From: Nocardiopsis_C rhodophaea
Lineage (GTDB): Bacteria > Actinomycetota > Actinomycetes > Streptosporangiales > Streptosporangiaceae
NCBI RefSeq assembly: GCF_039530945.1
Contig: NZ_BAAAPC010000004.1
Location: 124,001-188,000, forward strand
DNA: 64,000 bases
Reading direction: 5' to 3'
A program made the translations under genes and the position numbers. Below, piece by piece: positions 62,282 through 64,000 of the stretch. Under the pieces are notes generated by a model that saw only the letters and a program-made list of their open reading frames with translations, made no database searches and had not been told where the DNA came from. Position 1 is the stretch's first letter. Every line of letters begins with the position of its first letter.

Positions 62282-62965
62282 CTAAACCCCCTGGTCATGG
62301 CTCTCGTGCGCGCCCAGCCGCGCCTGGAGAGCGTCGATGTCGGCGGCACGGGCGAGGACGTGCAGGACGTCCCCGGCGCGCAGTGTCTCGTCTCCACGCG
62401 GGAGCAGGATCTCGCCGCCCCGTGACAAGTAGGCCACGCGCAGCGGCAGCGCGGCCTCCAGCTGTTCCACGCGCTGCCCCACCCAGGTGGCGCTGAGGGG
62501 CGCCTCGGTCATCAGCACCGTCCCCGACGGGTCGCGCCACAGCGGGCCAACGTCCAGTCCCGCCGATCCCGGGATGAGTCGCCGCAGCACGGTGTCCGCT
62601 GTCCACCGCACCGTGCCCACGGTCGGGATGCCGAGCCGCTGGTAGACCTCGGCACGCCGCGGGTCGTAGATGCGGGCGACCACGTGCTCCACCCCGAACA
62701 TCTCGCGGGCCACCCGCGCGGCGATGATGTTGGAGTTGTCACCGCTGCTCACGGCGGCGAAGGCGTCGGCCCCGGCGATCCCCGCCGTGATGAGGACGTC
62801 GCGGTCGTGGCCGATGCCGTGGACGGCCGTCTTGGCGGTCGAGGAACGCAGCCGGCGGAAGGCCTCGGGGTCCCTATCGATCACGGCGACTGTGTGCCCC
62901 ATGTCCTCCAGTGTGTGCGCGAGGGTGGAGCCCACCCGGCCGCAGCCCAGTATGACGATGTGCAC
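62282..62965 (-). CDS. TrkA-family potassium uptake regulatory subunit
   Basis: 227 residues. RCK_N: MHIVILGCGRVGSTLAHTLE with GCGRVG (7-12) as the nucleotide loop, TVAVIDRDPEAF, and VSSGDNSNIIAARVAREMFG; RCK_C from about 140 (EAPLSATWVGQRVEQLEAAL; LRAGDVLHVLARAADIDALQ). It is the first gene of the TrkA pair and is divergent from the RNA methyltransferase gene, as in other actinobacteria. Acts with the second TrkA to control K+ uptake. Confidence 0.94.
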   Translation of the reverse strand: MHIVILGCGRVGSTLAHTLEDMGHTVAVIDRDPEAFRRLRSSTAKTAVHGIGHDRDVLITAGIAGADAFAAVSSGDNSNIIAARVAREMFGVEHVVARIYDPRRAEVYQRLGIPTVGTVRWTADTVLRRLIPGSAGLDVGPLWRDPSGTVLMTEAPLSATWVGQRVEQLEAALPLRVAYLSRGGEILLPRGDETLRAGDVLHVLARAADIDALQARLGAHESHDQGV

Positions 62966-63171
62966 AGGTCATCCGCTCCCGGTCTCGGCGTTCGGACGTA
63001 CACCCGCTCGGCAGGTGGGAATGCCGCTGATGAAGCGGCCCCGGCAACGGTATACCCAACCGGAGCGGGGTGCCCGCTCGGCTAGAGTTACCGCAGATGG
63101 GCGGTGGCTGTACGCGGGAGTCACCTGCGACATGCCCGAGGAAGTCCCGTCGTGCCGGAGGTCGTCTTTAC

Positions 63172-64000
63172 ATGAGCCGTGTCGGAACCCACCTGGAGCT
63201 GCGCATCGACGGTGTCGCGCACGGCGGGTGGTGCGTGGGGCGCCACGACGAGCAGGTCGTCTTCGTCCGGCACGCGCTGCCCGGGGAGCGGGTTCGGGTG
63301 CGGATCACCGAGGAGACCAAGCGCTTCCTGCGCGGTGAGGCCGTCGAGGTGCTGGAGGCGTCGCCCGACCGGGTGGAGGCGCCGTGCAAGTTCGCCGGTC
63401 CGGGCAAGTGCGGCGGCTGCGACTGGCAGCACGCCTCCCTGGAGGCGCAGCGCCGGATCAAGGCGCAGGTGGTCACCGAGCAGCTGCGGCGCATCGCCGG
63501 GATCGAGCGTGATGTGCACGTCGAGGAGCTGCCCGGCACGCCCGACGGTCTGGGCTGGCGCACCCGCGTGCGGTTCGCGGTCGATGCCGACGGTACGGCC
63601 GGGCTGCGCAAGCACCGCTCGCACGCCGTGCAGCCCGTCGACGAGTGCCTGATCGCCCACCCCGAGGTCGACCGGCTGGGGGTTACCGAACTGCAGTGGC
63701 CGGGCGTCAGCGAGGTCGAGGCCGTCTCCTCGGCCTCCTGCGCCGACACCGCGGTCATCGTCACGCCGCGTGGCGCCAAGCTCCCCCTGCTGCCGACCCC
63801 CAAGGCCTCGGCCGCCGTCCTGCGGCGGTTCAAGGGCGGACGTACCCAGTCGGTCCGCGGGCGACGGGGGATCCGGGAGACCGTCGGCGGACGCGAGTAC
63901 CGCGTCAGCGCCGGAGGGTTCTGGCAGGTGCACCCCGCCGCCGCGCAGACGCTCAGTGACGCCGTCATCGCGGCCCTGGAACCGAAGCCGGGGGAGACCG
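63172..64000 (+). CDS. TRAM-domain TrmA/RlmD-like RNA methyltransferase (partial)
   Basis: The N-terminal 276 residues are visible; the gene runs off the window. ATG 63172 has GGAGG about 10 nt upstream. Residues 1-65 are a TRAM RNA-binding domain (LELRIDGVAHGGWCVGRHDE; HALPGERVRVRITEETKRFL). Next is the 4Fe-4S-type motif C-x8-C-G-G-C followed by DWQHAS (about 74-91), then GLGWRTRVRFAVDADGTAGL and FWQVHPAAAQTLSDAVI, leading into the SAM-binding fold. The family makes 5-methyluridine in rRNA or tRNA; actinobacterial members like this may methylate rRNA. The catalytic Cys region is outside the window. Confidence 0.9.
   Translation, partial: MSRVGTHLELRIDGVAHGGWCVGRHDEQVVFVRHALPGERVRVRITEETKRFLRGEAVEVLEASPDRVEAPCKFAGPGKCGGCDWQHASLEAQRRIKAQVVTEQLRRIAGIERDVHVEELPGTPDGLGWRTRVRFAVDADGTAGLRKHRSHAVQPVDECLIAHPEVDRLGVTELQWPGVSEVEAVSSASCADTAVIVTPRGAKLPLLPTPKASAAVLRRFKGGRTQSVRGRRGIRETVGGREYRVSAGGFWQVHPAAAQTLSDAVIAALEPKPGET

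Overview
This is a high-GC actinobacterial chromosome segment. SepH, a SARP-like AfsR-type regulator, DUF3710, DUF3159, DUF4193 and DUF4235 proteins, a type-2-like valyl-tRNA synthetase, coproporphyrin-type ferrochelatase and many GTG/TTG starts point to a filamentous actinomycete; gene content and order fit the Nocardiopsaceae (Nocardiopsis, Streptomonospora, Thermobifida relatives) best. The genus is an inference from gene content, not from a database match.

Layout. (1) 1-5.3 kb is an accessory, decaying island beside a tRNA-Val(UAC) gene. It holds a broken large serine recombinase whose reading frame runs into the tRNA, an IS-type transposase remnant, a LacI-type remnant and a frameshifted membrane protein. 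The intact part is a compact three-gene operon of two paralogous secreted proteins with a hydrophobic six-cysteine C-terminal domain plus a 64-residue membrane protein. It is organised like halocin-C8-type bacteriocin precursors and is the most interesting candidate system here. (2) 5.4-22.6 kb is ordinary core chromosome: MDMPI-fold protein, fatty acid desaturase, DUF2157 membrane protein, Tex, a baeRF-type protein, GlsB, endonuclease IV, LURP-one protein, Nif3, C4 zinc-ribbon coiled coil, RNase H/phosphatase and the RNase P RNA gene. (3) 22.7-36.5 kb holds a SulP transporter-carbonic anhydrase fusion, a 688-residue Tyr/Gly-rich repetitive membrane protein, a PEBP lipoprotein, a large BTAD/NB-ARC/TPR regulator, a DrrAB-like exporter and a two-gene bacterial PH-domain operon. 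(4) 36.6-49.4 kb holds SepH, a membrane protein with an acidic repeat tail, a sugar-lactone oxidase divergent from ferrochelatase, a hydrolase-ABC ATPase fusion with its permease across a 105-bp tandem repeat, an S9 peptidase, an inositol-phosphatase-family enzyme and a 55-residue protein. (5) 50-64 kb holds a two-component system preceded by a duplicated stem-loop, DUF4193, ValS, and the block dut-DUF3710-(PIG-L deacetylase, serpin)-DUF3159-two TrkA proteins-TRAM/TrmA-like RNA methyltransferase, which is cut by the window end.

Working together: the paired PH proteins, the two TrkA subunits, the histidine kinase/response regulator, the DrrA/DrrB pair and the hydrolase-ATPase/permease pair are likely functional units because of overlaps or very short gaps. 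Many housekeeping genes have a -10 hexamer 6-8 nt before the start codon and no ribosome-binding site, which suggests leaderless transcripts.
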